From JAISGQ01 sp045604965 (GTDB lineage Bacteria; Bacillota; Clostridia; Oscillospirales; Acutalibacteraceae): DNA of 64,000 bases. The position numbers and the translations under genes were made by a program. The notes beneath the pieces were generated by a model that had not been told where the DNA came from, searched no databases, and worked only from the letters and a program-made list of their open reading frames with translations. Below are positions 42,187-51,940 of the stretch, one piece after another. The number at the start of each line of letters is the position of its first letter. The stretch's first letter is position 1. The DNA lies in contig JAZUPB010000035.1 of NCBI GenBank assembly GCA_045604965.1, positions 54,774 through 118,773 of the forward strand, in the 5' to 3' direction.

Positions 42187-42999
42187 TTATTCATAAAACC
42201 TGCCGAATTTCAATATAAGCACGTTTCTCTCTCTTATTCCGAGCTTATCATAGATCACAGACACATAATTTTTAACCGTTCCGTTTGAAAGACACAACTT
42301 ATCAGCTATTTGCATATTAGTCAAACCACCGATCATCAGTCTGAAAACAGATCGTTCACGCTCACTGAGCAGAAGAAGGAGTTTTTCAAATTCTTCCCTT
42401 TCTTTGTCTGTTTCTTCATTGCTTTCACTCTTAAATGTCGAAAAAACCGTAAAGAATTTTCGGTATCTTTCACCGACGAGCATCAGCAATACGAAACACC
42501 CTGCATACTGAAGAGCTCTCGGCACTGCTCCGTATCTGATTATATCTTCCATAGTGCGGAAAGGCTCAAGATGCGGTTGATACATTGTAAAGAAAGAAAT
42601 AATATGGGATATAAATATTGCCGCGACAGTTATCGTCCCCGAATAATACATAAGCTTTTTATTCAGATACAGCACTGCTATGACTGACGGTACAACAAAT
42701 ACCAGTACCGCCTGAAATGTAAACAGCACATACGCTGCCGATGCCATAACCGCAGCTGAAGAAACGATAAGAAACTTCATCACATTGTTATAAACGTGCA
42801 TTTTCAGTATAACAAAGGCAGGTATTACCAGAGTCACAAAGGATACTGAAAGCAGTATTACGGTCATTTCAAACTGTATGTCAAATATACCGATCCAGCA
42901 AAACACAGATATCAGTGATATTACACCAAAAACTATAAGCAGTGCTTTTGCAGCCGCTTCGTTTATCTCTGCTTCGTTTTTCTTCAGAAGTGCTTCCAT
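42187..42999 (-). CDS. membrane-bound LuxR/GerE-type transcription regulator
   Basis: About 270 residues: six hydrophobic segments between roughly 15 and 185, a short linker, and a C-terminal GerE helix-turn-helix (LLSERERSVFRLMIGGL, MQIADKLCLSNGTVKNYV). The LuxR-type DNA-binding domain fused directly to a polytopic membrane part suggests a one-component membrane sensor. ATG at 42999 is preceded by AAGGAG. Lies just upstream (15-64 nt) of trkH's terminator region but is a separate unit. Signal and targets unknown. Confidence 0.83.
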   Translation of the reverse strand: MEALLKKNEAEINEAAAKALLIVFGVISLISVFCWIGIFDIQFEMTVILLSVSFVTLVIPAFVILKMHVYNNVMKFLIVSSAAVMASAAYVLFTFQAVLVFVVPSVIAVLYLNKKLMYYSGTITVAAIFISHIISFFTMYQPHLEPFRTMEDIIRYGAVPRALQYAGCFVLLMLVGERYRKFFTVFSTFKSESNEETDKEREEFEKLLLLLSERERSVFRLMIGGLTNMQIADKLCLSNGTVKNYVSVIYDKLGIRERNVLILKFGRFYE

Positions 43000-43024
43000 T
43001 TTCCATCTCTCCTTATTATCTGCA

Positions 43025-43058
43025 AAGAGTACGTTATGCCGAAGCATAACGTACTCTT
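43025..43058 (-). terminator. terminator of the trkA-trkH operon
   Basis: Perfect 15-bp arms AAGAGTACGTTATGC / GCATAACGTACTCTT with a 4-nt loop, 4 nt past the trkH stop. Confidence 0.85.
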
Positions 43059-43062
43059 AAAA

Positions 43063-44520
43063 TTACAGATTTCTGTTCCAGGTTGTTCTGCTCAGCATTG
43101 CAAGGAGCGGGAATATTTCCAGTCTTCCAAGCAGCATATCAGCACTCAGCACAATCTTTGAAAATCCGCTGAAACTTGAAAAATTACCTGTAGCACCGAC
43201 CGTTTCAAAGCCCGGTCCAATATTATTAAAGCAGGCTATTACTGCCGAGAAATTTGTCATCATAGTCTGGTTATCTACGGATATGAGCAAAAAGCTAAGT
43301 GCAATTATTGCAACATATGCCACCAGATACGCGCTTACATTTGTTATTGTCTGCTCATTTATGCGTCTGTTGTCCATCTGAATAACAACAGTTCGGTTCG
43401 GATGAATCGCATTTCGTACGTTTCGGCGAAGTGTTTTTGCAAGAATTATGGTTCGTGACACTTTGATTCCGCCGCCTGTACTTCCTGCGCAGGCTCCGAT
43501 ACACATAAGTGCAAGCAGTATGCCCTTTGCAAATGTAGGCCAAAGTTCAAAATCTGTTGTTGCATATCCTGTCGTCGTCATTATACTGCTCGCCTGGAAC
43601 GCCGAGTGACGCAGCGCTTCTCCCCATGTGTCATACATATTGAGCACACTGCAGAAAATACCTGCAACAGCAAAAACATAGTACAGAATGTAAACTCTCA
43701 GCTCCTGACTTTTTATTGCCGATTTAAACTTTTTCAGAAGCAGAAGATAATAAATATTGAAGTTCACTCCGAAAAGGAACATAAAAATTGTTGTTACGTT
43801 CTGTGCAAATGGAGTATATGATGCCAGACTGTCATTTCTGACTCCGAAACCACCTGTTCCTGCAGTACCAAATGCTATGCATATGCTGTCGAAAAACGGC
43901 ATTTTTCCTATAAGCAGAAATATAAAGCAGAGCACTGTCATTCCTATATATATGAGGTAAAGAATTGTTGCCGTTGATCTCATATGAGGTGTCAGCTTGC
44001 CCACATCGGGACCGGGGCTTTCCGCTCGCAGCAAATGCATATCAGAGCTTTTGCCTTTATTTGCAGCAGGTATTACCGCCATCAGAAACACCAGCACGCC
44101 CATTCCGCCCAGCCAATGGGTAAAGCTGCGCCAGTAAAGCAGACTTCTCGACAACGCTTCCACATCAGTCAGTACACTTGAACCTGTTGTGGTGAATCCT
44201 GATACAGTTTCAAAAAATGCATCAATCAAATTGGGAATCTGTCCGCTTATAAAGAAGGGCAGGCATCCGAACAGTGACATAAATATCCAGGATAAACCCG
44301 TTGCAAGAAAGCCTTCCTGTGCATAAAAATCCTGTTTTCTCTTCTTTGTCAGAAAGAGTACCGCACCGCTGATCGCCCCTATTGCGGCAATAGTATAAAG
44401 AAAACTCAATGCAACATCCGTTTCTTTATCACCTACAGCTATAAACAGCGGCACAAGCATAAAGAATGCCTCTATTATCAGTACATGACTGATTATTCGG
44501 CCTACAAGCTTATAATTCAT
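43063..44520 (-). CDS. trkH: TrkH/KtrB-type potassium transporter
   Basis: 485 residues with the four M1-P-M2 potassium pore repeats; filter-like segments are TTGSSVLTD, GTAGTGGFG, TTGYATTD and NNIGPGFETVG. It is the ion-translocating subunit of Trk/Ktr potassium uptake in the cytoplasmic membrane. It lies 20 nt downstream of trkA on the same strand, giving a complete uptake system. Confidence 0.92.
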   Translation of the reverse strand: MNYKLVGRIISHVLIIEAFFMLVPLFIAVGDKETDVALSFLYTIAAIGAISGAVLFLTKKRKQDFYAQEGFLATGLSWIFMSLFGCLPFFISGQIPNLIDAFFETVSGFTTTGSSVLTDVEALSRSLLYWRSFTHWLGGMGVLVFLMAVIPAANKGKSSDMHLLRAESPGPDVGKLTPHMRSTATILYLIYIGMTVLCFIFLLIGKMPFFDSICIAFGTAGTGGFGVRNDSLASYTPFAQNVTTIFMFLFGVNFNIYYLLLLKKFKSAIKSQELRVYILYYVFAVAGIFCSVLNMYDTWGEALRHSAFQASSIMTTTGYATTDFELWPTFAKGILLALMCIGACAGSTGGGIKVSRTIILAKTLRRNVRNAIHPNRTVVIQMDNRRINEQTITNVSAYLVAYVAIIALSFLLISVDNQTMMTNFSAVIACFNNIGPGFETVGATGNFSSFSGFSKIVLSADMLLGRLEIFPLLAMLSRTTWNRNL

Positions 44521-44540
44521 AACAACGCCCTCTCATACCA

Positions 44541-45902
44541 TCATTCGCTGAAAATATCATTGAAATGCAGTATGGATTCCTCCGCACTTGCTGTGACTAC
44601 CACCGAATCCCCTATACCGTAGGATGTGCTTCCGTCAGGAATTATGGATTTGCCCTTATGCAGGATGCAGGATAAAATTACATTTTTTCGTATTGGAACA
44701 TCCTTCAGGGGAGTATCGACGTAATCTGATCCTTCATCAATTATAAATTCCATAGCCTCTGCCTGACCGCCTGCTATCGGGTGCACTGTGAGCGCCGCAC
44801 CGGACTTGTTCGTCATAGCACGGACGTATCGTGCAATATTTTCACCGCTGAGGTGAGTAGAGCTGATTACACTGCCGATATTGAGACTTTCAAGCAGCGC
44901 CGGCGATTCGATCCTGTTTATTTTTGTTATTACCTGATCTACTCCTATAGACGCACCGTACATCGACACGATCATATTGACTTCATCAAGACCTGTCAGG
45001 GTTATAAGTGCATCCATAGTACCACAGCCTTCACGGTCAAGAACATCCTGCGATGATCCGTCACTGCATATTATTGTTGCAGTGGGCATAGCCATAGACA
45101 ACTGTGCACAGCGCTGAGGATCACTTTCGATTATCTTTATATGAATACCCGACTGCATAAGCAGTTTCGCAAGATAAACGCTGATTCTGTCTCCGCCGAC
45201 TATCATTATGTGCTTTATCTTCTTTGTGGTAAGCCCCAGCTTGCGGACAAGCACCGATAATACATCATTGGGTGCGGTCACATATACTCGGTCTCCGCTC
45301 TTTATGACAAAATTACCGTTAGGAATAAACGCTTTGCCGTCACGTACGACGGCGCACACAAGCACCTTGCATCCGATTTTTGACGAAAGGGTGTTTATTG
45401 AGATGTTTTTTATCTTCGAGTCATCTTTTACTTTTATCTGGACAACTTCTACTCTGCCTTTTGCAAAAGTATCGCGCTTTAAAAACGCAGGAAACTGAAG
45501 CTGCAGATAAATCTCTCTTGCAGCATCACGATCAGGGTTAACCACCATTGATATACCAAAATCCTGACGCATTTTTATTGCAATGTCATTGAATTCCGGA
45601 TTTCTTATTCTCGGTATTGTGTGAATACGAGAGTTCAGATTCTTTGCAAGAAGACAGCAAAGAAGGTTTGTTTCATCGGAGCCGGTAAAGGCTATCAGCA
45701 GATCTGCCTGCTCTACCCCTGCCTCCTTGAGTGCATCGTCAGTTATGCAGTTGCCGTTTACTGTCATAACATCATATATATCTGCCGCTCTTGAAAGTGT
45801 CGCAGAATCTTTATCTATAAGGGTGATATTGTGTTCTCCATCTGCCAACTGCTTTATTATAGCATTACCGGCCTTGCCGGTTCCTGCAATAATTATATTC
45901 AT
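44541..45902 (-). CDS. trkA: TrkA, potassium uptake regulatory subunit
   Basis: 453 residues with two RCK repeats: NAD-binding GTGKAGNAIIKQL near 7 and a second Rossmann unit near 230 (IMIVGGDRISVYLAKLL), each followed by a RCK_C domain. It gates TrkH by binding nucleotides. AAGGAGG precedes the ATG. First gene of a two-gene operon with trkH. Confidence 0.93.
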   Translation of the reverse strand: MNIIIAGTGKAGNAIIKQLADGEHNITLIDKDSATLSRAADIYDVMTVNGNCITDDALKEAGVEQADLLIAFTGSDETNLLCCLLAKNLNSRIHTIPRIRNPEFNDIAIKMRQDFGISMVVNPDRDAAREIYLQLQFPAFLKRDTFAKGRVEVVQIKVKDDSKIKNISINTLSSKIGCKVLVCAVVRDGKAFIPNGNFVIKSGDRVYVTAPNDVLSVLVRKLGLTTKKIKHIMIVGGDRISVYLAKLLMQSGIHIKIIESDPQRCAQLSMAMPTATIICSDGSSQDVLDREGCGTMDALITLTGLDEVNMIVSMYGASIGVDQVITKINRIESPALLESLNIGSVISSTHLSGENIARYVRAMTNKSGAALTVHPIAGGQAEAMEFIIDEGSDYVDTPLKDVPIRKNVILSCILHKGKSIIPDGSTSYGIGDSVVVTASAEESILHFNDIFSE

Positions 45903-45980
45903 TTTGCAGCACCCTCCTTAATTACGCAGTTTTTGTCATTCTATCACTTTATCAGATAATATGCAATACACAAAACAAGT

Positions 45981-46011
45981 GGGGAGAAACTCCTTATCAG
46001 AGCCTCTCCCC
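45981..46011 (-). terminator. terminator of the nfeD-flotillin operon
   Basis: GGGGAGA / TCTCCCC stem (7 bp) directly after the flotillin stop. Confidence 0.65.
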
Positions 46012-46024
46012 TTCATTATATGCT

Positions 46025-47419
46025 TTATTCAGCAGCGCCGTCCTGAGGCTTTTCCTCTTCGATCTCCGTTCCCAGAAGTGAAGGAATTTTCATTCCTGCC
46101 ATCTTGAATGTCTCACTGAGGGGAGGAACTGCGCCCATAAGGCCGGAAAGGAAATTTGCGGTGGAAGTCTTTCCGTTTTCGCCCTTGCCGCTGTCCCATA
46201 CGGTGACCTTGTCAATCTTTACGTTCTTGATAGCTTCGACCTGTGTCTTGACAAGCTCTTCGATCTTGTCAGCAATAATGAGCTGTACAGCATCCTCGGG
46301 GTTGCCGCCTGCAGCCTTTACGATCTCTGCAAGACCTGATGCCTGCTTGGTAAGGATCTCTTCCATACCCCTTGCCTGTGCCTGCATTCTTGCATAGATA
46401 GCGTCAGCTTCACCCTGTGCCTGACGGCGGATCTTTTCAGCTTCCGCCTCTGCTTCGATCTCGATTCTCTGCTTCTCGATCTCTGCCTTAACGATGATGT
46501 CTGCCTTCTGTGTTGCAGCTTCTCTTGCAGCACGGGAATTTTCCGCCTGCTGCTCTGCGATGTAGGATTCCTCAAGTGCCTTTGCTCTTGCAACGTTTTC
46601 TGCTGCGGTAGCTCTTCTCTGAGCTTCTGCTTCGCGCTCTCTTCTTGTTGCGTCAGACTGTGCGATCTTTGCCTTTGCCTCGTTTTCACCGTCTACAGCG
46701 GATGCGTTTGCTGCGGAAACGTTGACACGCTCATCTCTCTGTGCGTTTGCTGCACCGATAGAACCGTCTCTGTTCTGCTCGGCAACGCTTCTCTTTGCGT
46801 CATTGATTGCTCTTGCTGCTGCTTCCTTACCGAGAGCCTCGATGTAGCCGGACTCGTCGGTAATATCGGTTACGTTAACGTTGATAAGACGGAGACCGAT
46901 CTTCTTGAGTTCGCTCTCAACGTTATGAGAAACTGCTTCGAGGAACTTATCTCTGTCAGTGTTGATCTCTTCGATCTCCATTGTTGCGATAACAAGACGA
47001 AGCTGACCGAAAATGATATCCTTTGCAAGCTCCTGGATCTCTGCCATGCGAAGGCCGAGAAGTCTTTCTGCCGCATTCTGCATAATTCCGGGCTCTGTGG
47101 AGATACCTACGGTAAATCTTGAGGGAACGTCGATTCGGATGTTCTGTCTGGAAAGTGCATTTGTAAGGTCTACGTTGATGGATATGGGTGTAAGATCAAG
47201 ATACTGGAAATCCTGAACTACAGGCCATATGAATGCCGCACCACCGTGGATACACTTGGATGATGCGCTGGAGCCGTCCTTATTGTTGCCTACCTTACCG
47301 TAGATTACCATAATCTTATCGGACGGACACTTTCTGTATCTCGAAAGCACTACAAGTATCATACTGAATACGAGTACGGCAATTATCACCAATGTGATTG
47401 TCAACGGATTTTCAAACAT
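46025..47419 (-). CDS. floT: flotillin-like SPFH protein (FloT/YuaG type)
   Basis: 464 residues: an N-terminal membrane-inserting helix (about 7-25), an SPFH/PHB domain to about 200, a long Ala/Glu/Arg coiled-coil (about 215-355, with EAEA repeats) and a flotillin C-terminal segment. Flotillins scaffold functional membrane microdomains. The neighbouring NfeD-like gene 16 nt upstream reproduces the B. subtilis yuaF-floT pairing. AAAGGAG precedes the ATG. Confidence 0.88.
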   Translation of the reverse strand: MFENPLTITLVIIAVLVFSMILVVLSRYRKCPSDKIMVIYGKVGNNKDGSSASSKCIHGGAAFIWPVVQDFQYLDLTPISINVDLTNALSRQNIRIDVPSRFTVGISTEPGIMQNAAERLLGLRMAEIQELAKDIIFGQLRLVIATMEIEEINTDRDKFLEAVSHNVESELKKIGLRLINVNVTDITDESGYIEALGKEAAARAINDAKRSVAEQNRDGSIGAANAQRDERVNVSAANASAVDGENEAKAKIAQSDATRREREAEAQRRATAAENVARAKALEESYIAEQQAENSRAAREAATQKADIIVKAEIEKQRIEIEAEAEAEKIRRQAQGEADAIYARMQAQARGMEEILTKQASGLAEIVKAAGGNPEDAVQLIIADKIEELVKTQVEAIKNVKIDKVTVWDSGKGENGKTSTANFLSGLMGAVPPLSETFKMAGMKIPSLLGTEIEEEKPQDGAAE

Positions 47420-47434
47420 TTTCTTTTCTCTCCT

Positions 47435-48064
47435 TTATTTATTGGGTTCTACTACAAGTGTATTGTCGCTCAGAGCCTGAGTTACTTTTACACGTTCACC
47501 GAATTTAATGGGCGTATCGCTGTCGGTAACAGCATCGATCTCAACCAGCTGCTGCCCTATAACAATATTTATCTTGCCTTTTGAACTGCGGTTTGCACCT
47601 ATTGTCATATAAACCTCGCCCTCTTTGCCTACAGCTTCAACGGGCTTCATTGTTCCGTCGTGCTGGAGACGCAAAGTCCATTTGATAAAATATGCTACAA
47701 ACAGAAGTGCAAGCGTTCCCATTACGATAGCAATCAGTATTGCAAGCAGCGGATGTGCTCCAAGAGAAATCGCGGTGATTCCCGACCAGGATCCCACTGC
47801 AAAGAAAGCAACCATTCCTCGCACCGTAAATACTCTCAGGCCTGAATCCTGCATTGCTCCGTCAATGTCGTTATCGGCATCATCGGGAATGTCAGGAGCA
47901 TCGCCATCGCCGAGACCTGAGGTATCACTGTCAAGGTCGCTGTCTCCACCTGCGCCTATTCCAAACAACAGGAGTATTGTCTGCAGTATAAGTATTACCG
48001 ATGAAGGTATTGCCAGTATCCACAGCACTGCATATACGGGATCAGAATTATACCAAGCACACAT
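47435..48064 (-). CDS. NfeD-like membrane protein (YuaF type)
   Basis: 209 residues: a helix near 8-35, an acidic linker (about 40-75, DSDLDSDTSGLGDGD), two or three helices to about 130 and a C-terminal OB-fold-type NfeD domain (EGEVYMTIG, IVIGQQLVEIDAVTD). NfeD proteins accompany flotillins and modulate them. AAAGGA precedes the ATG; it is co-transcribed with the flotillin gene 16 nt downstream. Confidence 0.85.
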   Translation of the reverse strand: MCAWYNSDPVYAVLWILAIPSSVILILQTILLLFGIGAGGDSDLDSDTSGLGDGDAPDIPDDADNDIDGAMQDSGLRVFTVRGMVAFFAVGSWSGITAISLGAHPLLAILIAIVMGTLALLFVAYFIKWTLRLQHDGTMKPVEAVGKEGEVYMTIGANRSSKGKINIVIGQQLVEIDAVTDSDTPIKFGERVKVTQALSDNTLVVEPNK

Positions 48065-48223
48065 AATATCATTCCTTTCTTTAGGTTTATATGATCACCG
48101 GCACAGCCATAATGCATTTTATCCCTAATGTACCCTTATCAAAATAAATATACTCTTATCAAAAACATATGTAAACCCACAATTTTTTGTACATAGCATA
48201 TTTATGGCCGTGCCGGTGTTTTT

Positions 48224-48754
48224 TTATCCGAAAAGCTTTCCGTATTCCTTTTCCGCCCGCATTTTAAGCTTTGCTGAAAGGTAGCCGTAAAGCATCACTC
48301 TGAGTGCTCTTATCAGTTTTTCTCTTGAATCCGGCTGAGGACCTTTATAATCTCCTATCACATCATCAACAATGGATTTTACATTGTCCTCTGACAGAAG
48401 ATTTCCTTTCGCCTCCAGCTGACGTACACCTTTCTGAATAAGCATATACAGCTCACTGTCCGATATTATATCGTCTGATCTGTCGTCAACCTTACCGTTT
48501 ACAAAACTCATAAGTGCCACTATCTTTTCCAGACTCATAATGGATCGAAGCGTATCTATTATCAGTATTCTTGCAACCTGAAGTTCGCCGTAGCGCTTAT
48601 CTACAGGCGCCTCAACCCAGCCGCGTTTGACCCAATTCTGAATCGTGGAGCTTTCCACCTTCGTCACATCACACACCTGCGACAGAAGCAATCCTCCTGT
48701 TGCCGCAAATGCCGGACGAAGCTGCTCAAAATCAATATTTCTGTTTTCTGGCAT
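48224..48754 (-). CDS. DUF1836 family putative DNA-binding protein
   Basis: About 176 residues. A MerR-like N-terminal helix-turn-helix (LSQVCDVTKVESSTIQNWVK near 30-50) is followed by an all-helical region; this is the pattern of DUF1836 proteins, common in Clostridia and presumed regulators. The start at 48754 (MPENRNID) has GAGGTG upstream; an earlier in-frame ATG has none. Targets unknown. Confidence 0.8.
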   Translation of the reverse strand: MPENRNIDFEQLRPAFAATGGLLLSQVCDVTKVESSTIQNWVKRGWVEAPVDKRYGELQVARILIIDTLRSIMSLEKIVALMSFVNGKVDDRSDDIISDSELYMLIQKGVRQLEAKGNLLSEDNVKSIVDDVIGDYKGPQPDSREKLIRALRVMLYGYLSAKLKMRAEKEYGKLFG

Positions 48755-48916
48755 CAACTCACCTCGTCTCGAAGTATTTTGAACTCGTTTTGTGATGTCA
48801 AGATTATAGCAGAGGTTCATATGACCGTCAATCACATTCTCTCGATTTTATGAGTAACTACATTCATTTATCATATGATTCTCTTTTATTCTCTCGTGTT
48901 TTCTCTTTTTTTCTCA

Positions 48917-50044
48917 CTATTTTGACAATTTATTATGTGTATCCTTCAGCTGCTCTCTTATAGATATATGCTGTGGACACTTGGTTTCGCACAATCCACA
49001 TTCGAGACATGCAGAAGCATTCTTTTTCTTTTCATCCTCTGTTCCGATACGCGCATACTGCTCACGAGAGTAATCGTCAAGTTTATATACTCTGGCGTAG
49101 TTCATAAGTCTAAAAATTTTCGGAATATCGATTCCTGCCGGACAGGGCATGCAATAGTTGCACCCAGTGCAGTAAAGCTCCATAAGCTTGCGGTTCTCTT
49201 CCAGTGCAGCTGATATCTGATCGAGTTCATTTTCACTGAGCTTGTCAGCATTTGAGGCTGTTGCACAGTTTTCCTCGACCATCTGTATACTGCCCATACC
49301 GGAAAGTGCTATATTGACGTTGGGATTCGACATAACAAAACGCAGCGCTATCTCGGGTGAGGATTTTACCTTTCCCGGCAGAAGAGCCGATATGGCCTCT
49401 GACGGCGCACCAAGGCGTCCTCCTCCAACAGGCCCCATTATAACTACACCCATATCCTGCTCGTGAGCAAAAGCTATAGCTTCTTCGTTAGCTCTGTCAA
49501 GAAGATTGTACTGACACAGAAGAGACGCAAAATTGCCCTCTCCCTGTCTGATTATCTCCATCATATTTTCCGGTGTATCGTGGCAGGAAAAGGAGATATT
49601 TCTGATGATGCCCTGTTCGCGAAGTTTCAGCGCACGCTCATAGGGACCGTCTGTTCCTAAAGCATCTTCTTCCCAGCTTTTTCTGCTCATTCCCCAAAAA
49701 TGATAAAAATCTATGTGATCCGTATCAAGGTTCTTAAGCTGTTTTTCTACCCACTGCTGAAGATCATCTCCACTCTTTCCGACGGGATATTTCGTGGAAT
49801 AATACACCTTGTCGCGATGTGGCTTCAGCGCTTTTCCCATTATTTCTTCGCTTTTGTGATCGCAATAATACGGTGCTGTATCGAAATAGTTTACGCCCAG
49901 TGCCACAGAATGTCGAAGCATTTCGACAGTTGCATCAACATCGTATTCTTTTTTGCCATCGATCATTACAGTAGGGTATCTCATACACCCAAAGCCAAGC
50001 TTTGACACCATTGCTTCACTTTTGCCGAATCTTGTGTACTGCAT
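48917..50044 (-). CDS. aldo/keto reductase with C-terminal 4Fe-4S domain
   Basis: About 375 residues. N-terminal aldo/keto reductase barrel (MQYTRFGKSEAMVSKLGFG, YFDTAPYY, HFWG near 115) followed by a ferredoxin-like domain with CTGCNYCMPCPAGI near 300 and CLECGLCETKCPQHI near 348, binding two 4Fe-4S clusters. Members couple NAD(P)H or ferredoxin to reduction of unknown carbonyls. ATG at 50044 follows GGGAGG. Substrate unknown. Confidence 0.87.
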   Translation of the reverse strand: MQYTRFGKSEAMVSKLGFGCMRYPTVMIDGKKEYDVDATVEMLRHSVALGVNYFDTAPYYCDHKSEEIMGKALKPHRDKVYYSTKYPVGKSGDDLQQWVEKQLKNLDTDHIDFYHFWGMSRKSWEEDALGTDGPYERALKLREQGIIRNISFSCHDTPENMMEIIRQGEGNFASLLCQYNLLDRANEEAIAFAHEQDMGVVIMGPVGGGRLGAPSEAISALLPGKVKSSPEIALRFVMSNPNVNIALSGMGSIQMVEENCATASNADKLSENELDQISAALEENRKLMELYCTGCNYCMPCPAGIDIPKIFRLMNYARVYKLDDYSREQYARIGTEDEKKKNASACLECGLCETKCPQHISIREQLKDTHNKLSK

Positions 50045-50160
50045 ATTTTTCCTCCCTTTTTTCATCTTTATATTTAATTATACATATATATACCATTCCA
50101 ATCAAGCACTGAAATCTTACATATGCATTGAGATGATTTTGTTAATTATTTTATAACTGC

Positions 50161-50189
50161 TTGAAAGAATATCAGGTTTATGATATTAT
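50161..50189 (+). promoter_or_regulatory. promoter of the secreted anchored protein gene
   Basis: TTGAAA (50161-50166), 17 nt, TATTAT (50184-50189), 41 nt before the ATG. Confidence 0.65.
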
Positions 50190-50230
50190 GAAATATGTAT
50201 TTAATGATTCAAATCAACGGAGGAATGTCT

Positions 50231-50932
50231 ATGAAGAGATTTTTTGCTGCTGTTTTTTTGTTGCTTGTAATAATGATTTCTCCCATTTCAGCAGCGGCAG
50301 AAGAATCTGTCGAATCCGATAATTTCAATGCGGATTCATTCACTGCATTCAGTAATCTTCAGGCAGCCTGGGCTGATCAGGGGCTTGAAATGTACCCCGA
50401 TTATATCGGCGGTGTATATTTCGGAGCTGACGGTAAGCTCATCGTTGCACTCTCTGATGATACCGATGCAAACCGTGCGGAAATCAAAAGATTGTCCGAA
50501 GTACCCGATGTTATAAATTTCCTGACTGTAAAGCACAGCTACAACGATCTTCAAAAGATTGTCGATGAGATAACATATAACTGCGATAACAACAACTACA
50601 GTTTCCTTGTTAACTTTGCCAACATCATTGAGGAAGAAAACATTGTTGAGGTGCGTGTCGGAAGTTCTGAAATCAATATAGCTAAAAACTATTTTACTCC
50701 TCTTTACGGCGATAAAATAATTATCTCCGGCGGCTACGACACTGTTTCTGACACAGATTTTGTAGAAACCGATGATATCAGCACAAGATCTGAACAAATA
50801 AGTTCAACAAAAAAGCTTCGCCTTTATATAAGTGTTGGCGTAATTGTTGTTCTGATTATTGCTGTTCTGGCTGTTACTTTCCTGTCTCAGAGCAAAAATC
50901 AAACTGCTTCTTCCCCCAGAAGATACAGGTAA
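50231..50932 (+). CDS. secreted protein with C-terminal membrane anchor, unknown
   Basis: About 233 residues. A signal peptide (residues 1-22, cleavage likely after SAAA) leads to a 170-residue extracellular region and a C-terminal membrane helix near 205-228 (LYISVGVIVVLIIAVLAVTFL region) followed by a short basic tail. No enzyme motif seen. ATG at 50231 has GGAGG at good spacing; the ATG two codons earlier is too close to it. Single gene ending in a strong terminator. Confidence 0.72.
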   Translation: MKRFFAAVFLLLVIMISPISAAAEESVESDNFNADSFTAFSNLQAAWADQGLEMYPDYIGGVYFGADGKLIVALSDDTDANRAEIKRLSEVPDVINFLTVKHSYNDLQKIVDEITYNCDNNNYSFLVNFANIIEEENIVEVRVGSSEINIAKNYFTPLYGDKIIISGGYDTVSDTDFVETDDISTRSEQISSTKKLRLYISVGVIVVLIIAVLAVTFLSQSKNQTASSPRRYR

Positions 50933-50950
50933 TAAAAAATTTACAATTTA

Positions 50951-50983
50951 ACAGAGAGCGGTAATAAAAATACCGCTCTCTGT
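50951..50983 (+). terminator. terminator of the secreted protein gene
   Basis: Perfect 13-bp arms ACAGAGAGCGGTA / TACCGCTCTCTGT with a 7-nt loop. Confidence 0.85.
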
Positions 50984-51163
50984 ACTTTTATTATTTTGTT
51001 TTATAACTGACGACAAACTTTTGCCGATAATCGGCAATATTGTTCACCCAGTTTTCACATTGACATAATTCTGTCAGCTTTCTTTCTGTTTTTTCTTCGG
51101 AATTTCTGTATTGTAAACTATTTTTCGTAACAATTATGTAACAAATGGAAACCGATTATATAT

Positions 51164-51169
51164 TATAAT
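51164..51169 (+). promoter_or_regulatory. putative -10 of the ftsEX operon
   Basis: TATAAT preceded by an AT-rich tract; no convincing -35 at normal spacing. It lies in the 324-bp gap before ftsE, which otherwise contains only the upstream terminator and AT-rich sequence. Confidence 0.4.
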
Positions 51170-51256
51170 ACACAAAGAATCCGTTTGCTGAATTTATATA
51201 TATCGCGGCGCTTCTAAGTCGCTTAACCATCGGATTAAAAGGAGTGTTAACCCTTA

Positions 51257-51940
51257 ATGATAGAATTTCGTAACGTCTATAAGACCTACGATAACGGCAC
51301 CAAAGCTCTTAAGGATTTCAATCTTTATGTAAACGAGGGCGAATTTGTTTTCATTGTCGGTTCATCCGGCTCGGGCAAATCCACTCTGCTTAAGCTCGTT
51401 ATGCGTGAGGAGCTCCCCTCCTCCGGCGAAATAATCGTCGCTGGTCACAAGCTGTCCACTCTTCGTCACAAGGACCTCCCCTATTACAGACGAACTATGG
51501 GCATCGTTTTTCAGGACTTCCGACTTATTCCCAATATGACAGTTTTTGATAACGTCGCTTTTGCTATGCGCGTTATCGGAATGAGCACAAAGGCTGTAAG
51601 AAAGAAAGTTCCTTATGTGCTCGGCCTCGTCGGTCTCAGCGATAAAGCAAGATGCTACCCTAAAGAGCTTTCAGGCGGCGAACAGCAGCGTGTCGGTCTC
51701 GCCCGTGCTCTTATTAACAATCCTGCACTCATCATCGCCGATGAGCCTACAGGTAACGTTGACCCCCGTATGAGCTTTGAGATAGTTGATATGCTCAACG
51801 AAATCAACCGACGCGGCACCACCATTCTTATGGTTACTCACGAGCACTCTCTGGTCAAGAGATTCCATCGCCGAATAATTGAGATCCAGGAAGGAGAACT
51901 CGTTGCAGACAGCGGTCCGGAGGTGGAATTCTATGCTTAG
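51257..51940 (+). CDS. ftsE: FtsE cell-division ABC ATPase
   Basis: 227 residues with Walker A GSSGSGKST near 36, signature LSGGEQQRV near 140, Walker B ALIIADEPTGNVD near 160 and an H-loop. FtsE pairs with FtsX to activate peptidoglycan hydrolases at the septum. It overlaps ftsX by 8 nt. AAAAGGAG precedes the ATG at about 12 nt. Confidence 0.95.
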   Translation: MIEFRNVYKTYDNGTKALKDFNLYVNEGEFVFIVGSSGSGKSTLLKLVMREELPSSGEIIVAGHKLSTLRHKDLPYYRRTMGIVFQDFRLIPNMTVFDNVAFAMRVIGMSTKAVRKKVPYVLGLVGLSDKARCYPKELSGGEQQRVGLARALINNPALIIADEPTGNVDPRMSFEIVDMLNEINRRGTTILMVTHEHSLVKRFHRRIIEIQEGELVADSGPEVEFYA

